In this document: one piece after another, positions 1-9,822 of the stretch
Position numbering within the stretch: position 1 is the first letter of the stretch
Layout of the letters: each line of letters opens with the position of its first letter
From: Persicaria tinctoria
Lineage: Eukaryota > Streptophyta > Magnoliopsida > Caryophyllales > Polygonaceae
Direction of reading: 5' to 3'
Assembly (NCBI GenBank): GCA_037127255.1
Contig: JBANSL010000019.1
Location: 18,065,001 to 18,129,000 of the forward strand
Length of the DNA: 64,000 bases
The notes under the pieces: generated by a model
Database searches by the model: none
What the model was told of the DNA's origin: nothing
The model's input: only the letters and a program-made list of their open reading frames with translations
Made by a program: the position numbers and the translations under genes

Positions 1-885
1 ACACACAGAGCAAGTCAAGATGGCAGAGACCCAAGAAGAGGTATCCTACACAGGGGGTCCCAATCGCTATATGGGGGATCAAAGGTTCTATCAACCACAA
101 TGGAACCAAGGTCCCCCTAGGAACCCCCCGCCATACAAAGCTCCAGGACATCCAGAAAGGGATCAAAGGAGGGACAATCTGCAGCTTATCCTCGTCAAGA
201 TGAGGAAAAATCAAGCACAAAGCCAGCAGTCTACAAGCGCCATCAATAATCAACTTCAGAGCATCACTACAAAATTTGGAGAGCTTGACGTCTGGAAGAG
301 GAACATAGAGACCCAGATGGGTCAATTCGCTGCACAGATTCCATGACCGACCGGGTAACTCCCTTGGCAAACAGAACCAAATCCTAAAGGGAAGACCGGA
401 CACGTCGCAGCTATAAAACTCAGGAGCGGGCACCAATTACACGAGCCAGAGGTCGGAAAGCACCAAGACAAGGCAGAGCAGCAACTCAACAACGAGTAGC
501 AGCAACTCGATATCGACCAATACTTGGTCGATATCGACAAGAATTTACTCGACATAGACCAGAAGCAAAGCTCGGACTCCACTGCACAGCCCAGCAACTC
601 GAGATCGACAACTGTTGTCGAAATCGAGCAACCCTTGGTCGACGTCGAGGAGAAGTTGGTCGATGTCGATGACTCTACGGCACCTCTGACGTCTGTTCTA
701 GCTCCAAAGCAAAAAAAGACACTGCATTTCCCTTCCAAAGCGCTGAAAGATCCAACTGCAGGTAGGTTCAAAGGTTTTGTTAATATACTGCAAGAACTGA
801 ATTTCTCTATTCCTCTTACAGAAGCTCTGCAAGAGATGCCTGCATATGTCAAATTCTTGAAGGAAATCCTGAGCAACAAGCGATC
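1..885 (+). pseudogene. gag C-terminal part and gag-protease linker of element A
   Basis: Reading frame from position 20 (and earlier) encodes the gly/pro/gln-rich region after the zinc knuckle, then a coiled-coil-like stretch, then an acidic linker rich in D-I-D and V-D-V motifs, then a conserved domain before the protease. The frame is continuous to 885 but carries three nonsense codons at 344 (TGA), 356 (TAA) and 497 (TAG). Compared with the copy near 8.7 kb and element E, all three fit C-to-T changes in CGA, CAA and CAG. The gene is split by solo LTR B and resumes at 2849. Confidence 0.82.
507..669 (+). repeat. TCGANNTCGA array inside gag-protease linker (element A)
   Basis: Palindromic decamers or close variants start at 507, 528, 549, 599, 618, 639 and 660. 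Steps are 21, 21, 50, 19, 21 and 21 bp. The 21-bp steps equal seven codons and encode heptads of the form L-V-D-I-D-x-x. Central dinucleotides vary (TA, GA, AA, CG, TG) while the TCGA half-sites persist. Confidence 0.85.
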
Positions 886-1093
886 TGATGTCTCCAAAGT
901 AGCCATGTCTTAATGCATATTTCAGTTCTATATTCTTTACATTTTGCATATTTCGGGTTGGGAATATGTCGGATTTATGTAGTATATGCTTAATTGTCAG
1001 AAATGGAGATCTACATAAGTTTCTGTTTAATATCGCAGAATATGGAACCATTTCGGAGAAAATCAAGAAGCGATAACCGGAGCACAAAGCTAC

Positions 1094-1582
1094 TCGACAT
1101 CGACAAACCCTAGTCGATCTCGACAAGCCATGCCTAGACACCTGCCAGGATCGAGGAGCCTATGTCGAGAAGCTAAAGACGAAGAACCCGGCTCCACACC
1201 CTCCTCGAGATCGAGTGCCACAACTCGAGATCGACAAGACCTCGGAGAACCACCCGGAGTCGAGGAAAGCCTGCCCGGGGAGACTGAGGAAGAGAGTACC
1301 CGACCTGGCGCCCAAACACATTACTCGATGTCGAGGACCATACTCAATGTCGACGAAGCAGCTGAAGACCATGTCCGAGCATGTCGAGAAGGGTTCCTCG
1401 ACAACACCAGAAGGCTGAAGTCGATGATCCACCCCTACTTGAGATCGAGGAACTCTCCTCGAGAACGACGAGCGCTAAGAGCCATGACCGAGCCACATTG
1501 AGGACCTGCTAGCCGAGACGCCGAGCCAAGCCCAGTCGACAACACTCCTAGTCGAGATCGAGTAAGCTCTACTCGAGATCGA
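1094..1582 (+). repeat. U3 array of five TCGANNTCGA pairs in LTR B
   Basis: Pairs start at 1094/1114, 1205/1225, 1325/1344, 1439/1459 and 1552/1573. Within-pair spacing is 19-21 bp and pair-to-pair spacing is 111, 120, 114 and 113 bp. Centres are CA/TC, GA/GA, TG/TG, GA/GA and GA/GA; several half-sites have lost a CpG (TCAA, TTGA). Spacers between pairs are only weakly similar to one another. Confidence 0.9.
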
Positions 1583-1840
1583 CGACGGTTCCAGAAGTCG
1601 CGTGACGCGTTGACGAATCCTACTCGGTTTGGGATTCCTTGGGCTCGAAGTTTGCCGATTCTATCCGATCTATCAAGATACATCATGGAAGGAGAAGATC
1701 TATCCACTTGAAGACACTTTAGATATATTTCCCTATTTTAGATTTAATTTCATTATAGCTTTTATTTATCTTTAAAGTCTTAGATATAGTTTTAGATATA
1801 GATAGATAGTTTCTATCCTTGAATAGCAAGGTTTAGAAGC

Positions 1841-1850
1841 CTATAAATAA
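1841..1850 (+). promoter_or_regulatory. LTR B TATA box
   Basis: CTATAAATAA lies downstream of the palindrome array and upstream of a purine-rich leader, the usual place for the LTR core promoter. The same sequence and context occur in elements E and D and in the 17.9-kb and 44.9-kb solo LTRs. Confidence 0.75.
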
Positions 1851-2848
1851 AGCCCTTGGGGCTGATTTCTATTCATTTAATTTCAGAGAGAAGTAAGTAG
1901 GAGAAGTAGAGAGAGAGAGTGAGCGGCCGATTGGAGTTGTGAAGCGAGAGCGGAATTGGCTTCAAGCGGTTGTAAACTTTGGTTTATTTTAATGAAATTA
2001 GTTTTCTTTCAATCGATGATGTCTGAGGTTGCGATGAAGCGCGAGTAGTCCACCCAGTTCTAGGGTTGGGGCGAGCCCGACGATAGCCATGTGCGTTTGA
2101 GGTAAAGATCCGACTTTTATCATGTTTTGAGCATCTACTACTTGTTTATGTGTTTATTAACCATCTAATGGAGATCCATGCTAACAACTTGGATTGTAAA
2201 CATCAAATCGGTAGAGACAATTAGGGTTTCTTGAAAGAGTTATCTAATTGTTGGAAAAGGTGAAAGCTTGTCCTTTGATGCGATTTACATGATTATCTGT
2301 TTTATTCTTGCCTTATGCATGCTTGGTTATCGTTGTTGCAAACCCCAATCTTGGAAGTCCTTTTTATACAGTTTATTTCGAAGTCCCAAAGCCTTTGCCT
2401 TTACTTTATTTCTTTGTTTTGTTTTTTTTCCCTTACTCGATCTCGACCAAGTCTGTTCGACCTCGAGTTACTGATATTCAATCTAGCATCGTTGTAGCTT
2501 CTGTGTGCAGGTACTCAACAAGTCAAGCCGAAGTCGACAAGGGCCCTACTCGATATCGAGTAGCCTCTAGTCGAGATCGACGAGACCCAGTGCCTGTGTC
2601 TGCTACTCTGCTCGACTGGTCCAATCTTCTGTCGACTAACTCTAGTCGAGATCGAGGACATCTGTGGTCGACTTCTGTGAGATTTCTTCGCTGCCTAGGA
2701 TCCGCTGACACGCTTCCTCGTGGATCGATCCTGACTTCCCGCTGCTGCATCAGGAGGAGGTCTTGTAATCATTTGCAAGAGACGGAATCTGGTTTGCTGT
2801 GATTTATTTATATTTTATATTTGCATTCTCGATTTCCTCCTATCAACA

Positions 2849-3817
2849 CGATCCATCTCAGAGATCGTCGGCGAATGCAAAGTGCTCTACTTCCCTGAGA
2901 AGAGACCTGACCCTGGTAAGTTTTCTATTACTGTAGGATTTGGGCAATATAAATATGAGTCCTTATGTGATTTAGTAGCAAGTGTGAGCATCATGCCCTT
3001 ATCAATCTGGTGGAAGGTGAAGATATGATGCATAGAACATCTGGATGCCAAACTATACATGGCAAACAATACAGTAGTCATCCCTACAGGTATGGTTGAG
3101 AATGTCCCTGTCCAGGTTGGTAAATTCTTTATTTCAGCAGATTTCCTTATTATAGACTGTGTTGAAGATCCTACTAGTCCTATTATTCTTGGTAGACCAT
3201 TCTTAGCTACTGCAGATGCCAAGATTAGTGTCAAACAGCGATTGCTCACCTTCACAATAGGCGACGAGGTCTTAGACTTCTCTTTTGGCCCTGCAAAAGA
3301 AGAAATTTCATGGCTGGAGGAGAAAAGCATCAGCAACCACGGGACCAAGCAAACAACGGAGGAAGGCACCAGAAGTCAACTCGATATCGACAAGGGCTCC
3401 TCGATATCGACCAAGGCATTACTCGATGTCGACCAGACTTCCTCGCAATTGACTTCCTCTGCTGAGCACCAGACTTGCCAAAAGCCTAAGTATGGGGTCC
3501 CTGTACTCGATATCGACCAGTCTTGCTCGATATCGACTAACCCTAAGCCCAAAGATTTCTGTTTTGGGCCCGAAAAGGTAAGTTCAGGTATGAGTTCTAC
3601 TCCTCCTCAGTCCATTAAGAAATTTATAAATAATTTAAAGGGAGGTAAGGCCTCATGGCAAGAGAATCTGTGAAAACTGAGAGCTGGAAAGAGAAAGAAG
3701 GGAGAAAAGGAAGATTGTGCAAGCAACCACCTGTCAGCTGAGCTTGCATACAATCAGGACCTAGATAATCCAAAAGAAGGGTCAAGCACAAGCGGACCCC
3801 ACATTAACGGTCCTTGA
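2849..3817 (+). pseudogene. Protease domain and C-terminal tail of element A
   Basis: Continuation of the polyprotein interrupted by solo LTR B. A retropepsin-like domain is visible: a D-L-x-A-S active-site motif (here D-L-V-A-S, so the Gly after D-L is lost), then MANNTVVIPTG and IILGRPFLATADA. Next is a linker with TCGANNTCGA motifs (3377-3540) encoding LDID/SIST repeats. Last is a lysine-rich tail with a conserved segment around SIKKFINNL, ending at TGA 3815-3817. A TGA at about 3027 interrupts the protease. The tail has no resemblance I recognise to reverse transcriptase or integrase. Confidence 0.82.
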
Positions 3818-4317
3818 GCACAAACGGAGAAGTCGGCCTAGCGACTCTAAAATCTAGAGCATATATATAAAACTTTTTGAGTTTTGGGACTTTGGAACTT
3901 TTGATTTTGGTTTTTGTTTTTTTTGTTTTTTTTTTTTTTGGTTTTTTAGTTTAGAATACTTCATGTGGAAAGTCTTGTCTTTGTGTGAAATCTAACACTT
4001 TTAGGTCGGCAAGCATAAAAGGATCGCGAAAGGTGGAATAAACAAGTCCTTGAAAGACAGTCGAAATCGACTAAGCCAGTCGAAGACGGCCAAGAGGAGC
4101 AGCTCAGAGTTACTCGATATCGAGTAGGCCAACTCAATATCGACCAAGCTAGAAAAATCTCCTCGACTTTAGCATTCCACTCGACGCTGACATCCCACTC
4201 GATATCGAGTACTTTACTCGATATCGACCAACCTAGTTCCTCGACATGCACTGTATTGCCTTCCTCGACACATGATTTGGTGAGTTCCTTCCTTTACTCT
4301 TGTTTTTATTGATTTTA

Positions 4318-4360
4318 TACAGTGGGGACACTGTATACTTTAAGTGTGGGGTGGGGGAAG
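4318..4360 (+). promoter_or_regulatory. Conserved hairpin plus internal polypurine tract
   Basis: TACAGTG-GGGA-CACTGTA forms a 7-bp stem with a 4-base loop and is followed by a purine tract (TAAGTGTGGGGTGGGGGAAG). The arrangement recurs at the corresponding place in E (39809-39853) and D (25001-25045, minus strand). A role as a secondary plus-strand primer is inference. Confidence 0.6.
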
Positions 4361-5530
4361 AACTCATTATCATTATTATATGTTTTATTCTTGTTTTTTT
4401 GGTTTTACATGGTGAAATTATGAGTAAAATTTTAAATTTTAAATTTTTGTGCATAAGGCTAAAACTCAAAATTCTATGAGACATCTCCCATTGCTTGTAA
4501 ATTGTTCAAAGAAATAGTGTCATTGAAGCTTTAATTGAACTCGACGATGCAAAATTAGATTCATTAGAGATATAGCATGAAATTGCCTAGTAAAGGGAAG
4601 TCACAATGAAGTGCATATTTTTGATGAAAACCATGAAAGGAGGTAAATTTTGATATTGCTTTTGGAATCTTGCATGATAAGAGGATGGAGGAATTTATAT
4701 TTCCATAATTCTCATATTGTTATATCCTAGCCTTACCTATACTTATGCATTACAAAAAAGCCATATTATGCCTTATTTCAAATATTGCTCCACATTATCT
4801 AAATATTGCCCATTCTTTACCTTATTTCTATCCAGGGATTATGTTGAGAATGATGTTACATTATGGAGATTATCATATGGTTGTTGTGTTGTTATATATC
4901 ATTATTTAGAGTTTGGAAGGGAATTGTTTGAAATATATGGAAAATTTAATGAGTGAAAGAAAATCCGGTCACCTCAGGAGATAAAGGTAGACCGACCCTG
5001 CCTGCGTTGAGATGATAGTTCCGCAGGTTGGGACACACAGGTGAGGAGTCCAAAGCACTAAGTATCCAGGGCCATTCATGACACCCATGTTTGCGACTCG
5101 CGAGAAGGCAGTGCTGAGGTTAGGGAGGTAAAAACATTATTATTGATTAAAAGCATTATGAAAGGTGATGAATCTTATGAAGAATGGATGTGGTATGAAA
5201 GTTTTTGAAATACTCCATTTCCCCGGATCATTAGCACCACATTTCCAAATATTGCCCACCTTTAGCCTTTTACCAATCTACTCCTTATTTGAGCTTAATT
5301 TAAGTCCTCTTGATTATTAATGTTTTGTCACTTATGAATTGTTTTTGCATAACCCTCATTTTATTAGTAGATGTTGCTTTTGATTGCACATGCATGGATT
5401 TATGGCACAAGTACCTTTTCGATGATGGTAATTGACTGCAGGGATATATAAGAATGAATCTATGATGTTGAGAGTTTAAATTCTTCCCCTGAATGACCAT
5501 CCAAGTTATTGCTTGGGGACAAGCAAGCTT

Positions 5531-5542
5531 AAGTATGGGGTG
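5531..5542 (+). promoter_or_regulatory. 3' polypurine tract of element A
   Basis: AAGTATGGGGTG directly upstream of the LTR start TGATGTCC. The same sequence precedes the 3' LTR of E, and nearly the same that of D, so it is the likely plus-strand primer. Confidence 0.75.
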
Positions 5543-5545
5543 ATT

Positions 5546-7206
5546 TGATGTCCACTAAAATAGCCATGTTGAAATGCACAGTTTAGCTCCATATGTTATA
5601 CACATTGCATATTTCGGGATGGGAATATGTTGAATTTATGTCATATGTGCTTATTTGCAAGAAATGGAGATCTACATAAGTTTTGGTTTAATATTGCAGA
5701 ATTTGAAGCCATTTCGGGACAAAACTAGAAAGCAATGACGGAGGCTGAAAGTTACTCGATATCGAGCATCTTTACTCGATATCGACAAAAACGTTTGGGC
5801 ACAGCATGATCGAGGACAGGCCAGATCGAGGAACTGAAGGCAAACTTACCCGACTCCAGAGAGTTACTTGATATCGAGTACTTTACTCGATATTGACAAG
5901 ATCTGAAGACCGGCTCGGAGTCAAGGAAGACCACCTGATCGAGAAGCCGAAGACGAAGACATGCCGAGCAGCCTTTACTCGATATCGAGTACTTTCCTCG
6001 ATATCGACGAACCTAGAACCACCTGACCGAGCCAGTGTCGAGGAGAGGTTGCTCGACAACACCAGGTCAGCCAAAGTCGACACCAGTTACTCGATATCGA
6101 GCAGCCTTTACTCGATATCGACAAAACCAGAGAGCATGCCCGAGCAAATCGAGGACAGGTTACTCGAGCAAGCCAGTGAAGCCAAGTCGACGACACACAG
6201 TTACTCGATATCGAGTAGTTTACTCGATATCGAGGAGCGCTATCCTGGGCCGCGTTACGCGGTGAGCTGTCCGACTCGGTTTGGGCTTGCTTGGGACGAA
6301 AGGAATCCGATTCTATCCGAGATCCATCCATGGAGAAGAAGATTTATCCACATTTGAAGATATTTAGCCTTTTAGATACACAAAAATACTTTGGGGTATT
6401 TCAGCAAGTAATTTCTTTTCCATCAACAATGTCTGCAAATGCGATGAAGCGCGAGTAGTCCACCTACTTCTAGGGTTGGGGTGAGCCCGACGATAGCCCT
6501 GCATGTTTGAGGTAAAGATCTGACTTTTATCATATTTTGAGCATCTACTACTTGTTATATGTTTATTGCCCATTTAATGGAGGTCCATGCTAACAACTTG
6601 GATTGTAAACATAAAATCGGTAGATACAATTAGGGTTTCTTGAAAGAGTTGTCTAATTGTTGGAAAAGGCGAAAGCTTGGTCCTTCGATGCGATTTACAT
6701 GATTATCTGTTTTATTCCTGCCTTATGCATGTTTGGTAATTATTGTTGCAAACCCCAATCCTGGAAGTTTCCTTTCATAAGTTTATTTCGAGAATCCCAC
6801 AAGTTGTGTTCTTTCTTTATTGCATTTTTAAGTTTCTGTCTCCTCGATATCGACAAATTCTGGTCGATATCGAGTACTGATCTTCGATCCCAGATCGCCG
6901 TAGCTTCTCCTGTGCAGGTACTCGACAAAGCCTTCCTCGACATCGACTTTTTTACTCGATATCGAGTAGAGCCTGGTCGATATCGACAACACCCCGATCC
7001 TAGTCGAGATCGAGCACTGTGGTCGACTTATGTTCGTGAGATTCATCCGCTGCCTAGGATCCACTGACACGCTTCCTCGTGGATCGATCCTGACTTTCCA
7101 CTACTGCATCGGGAGGAAGTCTTGTAATCATTTGCAAGGGACAGAATCTGGTTTGCTTTATTTTATTCGTATTTAATTTGCAGGTCTCTATTTCCTCCTT
7201 ACAGCA
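5546..7206 (+). mobile_element. LTR C, shared between element A and the downstream internal region
   Basis: Starts TGATGTCCAC after a polypurine tract and ends CCTTACAGCA before a tRNA-Asp primer site, so it has an internal region on both sides. It is 1661 bp, about 290 bp shorter than B and E, because the segment holding the TATA box and leader is deleted (about 6382-6400). U3 palindrome pairs start at 5756/5776, 5868/5887, 5979/5998, 6091/6112 and 6205/6224 (steps 112, 111, 112, 114 bp). Almost all have TA centres. Confidence 0.9.
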
Positions 7207-7209
7207 AAT

Positions 7210-7227
7210 TGGCGTCGTTGCCGAGGA
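7210..7227 (+). promoter_or_regulatory. Primer binding site, tRNA-Asp type
   Basis: TGGCGTCGTTGCCGAGGA lies three bases after LTR C. It differs at two positions from the complement of the plant tRNA-Asp 3' end; both are transitions. Confidence 0.85.
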
Positions 7228-7289
7228 GGCTATCACTCGCGCCTTAGGTAGTCAGATCTCACTTTTCTTTTGAGTTACTTCGCAGGTGT

Positions 7290-9257
7290 ATGCGCCGTTC
7301 TGGTCAACCACCTGAGTTTGACGGCTTAGACGAACCGGAGCGCCTCTTACACGTCCATGCTAAACTAAAAAGAGTGATGGCGGCCACAGAAACACAAGCT
7401 GAGATGATTGAGAGGCTTCAGAGGGAACTAGCCGCCAAAAATACTGCTCTCAACACTAAGAGAGTAGGCAGGGAACAGGAAACTGCGTGAAGGAGGCAAT
7501 TGGAAGATGAGCTTGCCCAATACCCTACCACCGCAGAGGACTACATGCACCCGACTCTCATCGTGCCTGAATCGGGTATTCTAATCCCTGAAAATAACTA
7601 TGAAATTTGCACTCCTTTCTTAATAGAAATTAAACATAACGCTTTTCATTGTAGATTTAATGAATGCCCTCTTTAACATATTACCAACTTTACTGATATG
7701 TGTCGTACTCTTGCTGAAGGTACCAACTTGGAGTACATCTTGATGAAGGCTTTCCGTTGGTCTCTCGCTGGTCCCGCATTGAAGTGGCTGGAAGGCCTGA
7801 AACCACGATCTCTCACAACATGGGCTGAAGTAAAGCAGGAATTTCTCAATAAATTCTTTCCTCCTGCCAAGACAGCGCCCCTTCACCAAAAGATCACATC
7901 TTTCAAACAACAGCCTGGAGAGCCGCTAGCAAAGGCATGGGAACGCTATAAGGATCTCCTGCGATCTTGCCCTACACATGACCAACAACCTTGCGTCGTT
8001 CAGGAGATCTTCTTCAATTCTCTTGACTTGGCTGATAAGGATAGGATCAACACATATACTCATTATGATATCTAACAATGCCACCAGCTGACGCATGGGA
8101 TGCCCTCGAAAAGCTGACCAATTATGACAACAAGTATGGGACTCCAATCAACTATGAGGAGAACTCATACGCCAGGCCAACACCATACATGCCTCTCTAT
8201 GAGCCGTCAAAGGAGATTGACCAAGATGTCAGGGAGCAGTACTACAGAGACCAGAATCGCAAGCTTCTAAAAAAAGTCAAGTATCTCTCTGTCAACTAGC
8301 CTTGCATCGAATGCGGATCACAGCGGCACACCACTAATGTGTGCCCACACACAGAGCAAGTCAAGATGGCAGAGACCCAGGAAGAGGTAGCCTACGCAGG
8401 GGGTCCCAATCGCTATATGGGGGATCAAAGGTTCTATTAACCCCAATGGAACCAAGGTCCTCCTAGAACCCCCCGCCATATAGAGCTCCAGGACATTGAG
8501 AAAGGGATCAAAGGAAGGACAATCTGCAGCTTATCCTCGTCGAGATGAGGAAAAATCGAGCACAAAACCAGCAGTCTACAAGCGCCATCAATAATCAGCT
8601 TCAGAGCATCACTACAAAATTTGGAGAGCTTGACGTCTGGAAGAGGAACATAGAGACCCAGATGGGTCAATTCACTGCACAGATTCCACGACCGACCGGG
8701 CAACTCCCTTGGCAAACAGAACCAAAACCTAAAGGGAAGACCGGACACGACGCAGCTATAAAACTCAGGAGCGGGCACCAATTACACGAGCCCGAGGTCG
8801 GAAAGCACCAAGACAACACTGAGCAGTAACTCGACAACGAGCAGCAACAACTCGATATCAATAAACACTTGGTCGATATCGACAAGAATTTACTCGACAC
8901 AGACCAGAAGCCAAGCTCGGACTCCACTACACAACCCAGCAACTCGAGATCGACAACTGTTGTCGATATCGAGCAACCCCTGGTCGATGTCGAGGAGAAG
9001 TTGGCCGATGTCGATGACTCAGTGGCACCTCCGACGTCTGTTCTGGCTCCAAAGCAGAAAAAGACACTGCATTTCCCTTCCAAAGCGCTGAAAGATCCCA
9101 CTGCAGATAGGTTCAAACGTTTTGTTAATATACTGCAAGAACTGAATTTCTCTATTCCTTTTACAGAAGCTCTGCAAGAGATGCCTGCATATGTCAAATT
9201 CCTGAAGGAAATCCTGAGCAACAAGCGATTTATCTCAGAGATCGCCGGCGAATGCAA
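7290..9257 (+). pseudogene. gag (Athila-like) of the internal region downstream of LTR C
   Basis: Starts at ATG with MRRSGQPPEFDGLDEPER. It has a coiled-coil N-terminal part, the retrotransposon gag core (FRWSLAGPALKWLEG at about 7750-7795; KFFPPAKTAPLHQ) and a C-x2-C-x4-H-x4-C knuckle at about 8303-8345. The linker palindromes and pre-protease domain follow. It is broken by stops at 7488, 7673, 8297, 8438 and 8827 and by small frameshifts near 8069 and 8463. Four of the five stops are C-to-T changes. At 9257 the sequence switches abruptly to copia gag. Confidence 0.87.
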
Positions 9258-9822
9258 AAACATGTCTGATTTTGAAGATGAGGATGACGATGAGAATGAT
9301 CCTTTTGCTCTTATCATAAATGGCCTTTCTCGAATCCTCAAAATGAAGAAGGAATTCAACAACAAGGATGGATCAGAGTCTTCTAAATTTTGAAGTAAGT
9401 CTCAATACAACAAATATGACAAGAAGACTAAACCTTTGTCTTGTTTTGAATGGGATGAAATAGACCATCTTGTGAAAGACTACACTCTTGATAGGATGTT
9501 GGGTGAGCAACAAAGTTCTCTAAACAAAAGTGGTATTGGTTACAATCCAAGGTTTCTAAAGAAGCAGCACATTACCACTTTTGTAAAGGCAAAAGGAAGC
9601 AGAACCTCTCCTATATGTCACCGTTATTCGAGAAAGGGACATGTAAAAGAGACCTGGTCCTATAGAAGAAATGATCCACATATCATTCGCAATACATTTC
9701 CTGTTCACTTTAGAAAAGAACGGATAACGCAAGTTTGGGTCCCCAAAGGCACTATTTTACCAAATATGGTTTATCCCAATAATGGATCTAAATTTGCTTA
9801 TTGGTCTAGCCACAATGGTTGA
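9258..9822 (+). pseudogene. copia gag remnant
   Basis: The acidic stretch MSDFEDEDDDENDPF, a lysine-rich segment and a degraded zinc knuckle (C-H-R-Y-S-R-K-G-H) are typical of the C-terminal half of copia gag. The first part is in frame with the upstream Athila-like gag, giving a chimeric frame to the TGA at 9391. A second frame (9436-9822) carries the knuckle region, and another shift separates it from the protease frame at 9819. Confidence 0.75.

Larger units (their letters stand above)
886..2848 (+). mobile_element. Solo LTR B (Athila-like family A/C/E)
   Basis: Starts TGATGTCTCC and ends CCTATCAACA, 1963 bp, flanked by the 5-bp duplication CGATC at 881-885 and 2849-2853. Removing the LTR and one CGATC restores the uninterrupted gag-protease frame seen near 38.38 kb. 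It is related to the LTRs of element E but its U3 palindromes have mostly GA/TC/TG/CA centres instead of TA. A full element inserted here and was reduced to one LTR by LTR-LTR recombination. Confidence 0.95.
3818..5545 (+). other. 3' untranslated region of element A
   Basis: No supported gene. It contains a T-rich tract near 3900-3950, two TCGATATCGA pairs (4115/4135 and 4199/4218), a short hairpin at 4318-4335 and a polypurine stretch at 4341-4360. A block at about 4540-5240 is also found on the minus strand in element D (about 24.15-24.82 kb). Its open frame at 4717-4956 is conserved only loosely and I do not treat it as coding. The 3' polypurine tract is next to LTR C. Confidence 0.75.
1..7206 (+). 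mobile_element. Athila-like gag-protease element A, left end outside window
   Basis: Internal region and 3' LTR of a Ty3/gypsy-type element. Gag C-terminal sequence occupies 1-885, protease and C-terminal tail 2849-3817, a 3' untranslated region runs to 5545, and the LTR is 5546-7206. It is interrupted by solo LTR B with a 5-bp target duplication. There is no room for, and no trace of, reverse transcriptase, RNase H or an integrase core between protease and LTR. Lineage is inferred from gag type, the D-L-G-A protease motif and the tRNA-Asp primer site seen in related copies. The 5' end lies outside the window. Confidence 0.85.

Noticed and set aside
4717..4956. Possible small ORF in the 3' region of A
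   Set aside because: The homologous block in D has stops and frameshifts, so the similarity is at nucleotide level.
5893..6357. Overlapping open frames on both strands in LTR C (also in LTRs of E, D and the solos)
   Set aside because: TCGANNTCGA palindromes lack stops in most frames and create open frames on both strands; these lie in LTRs with no gag or pol domains.
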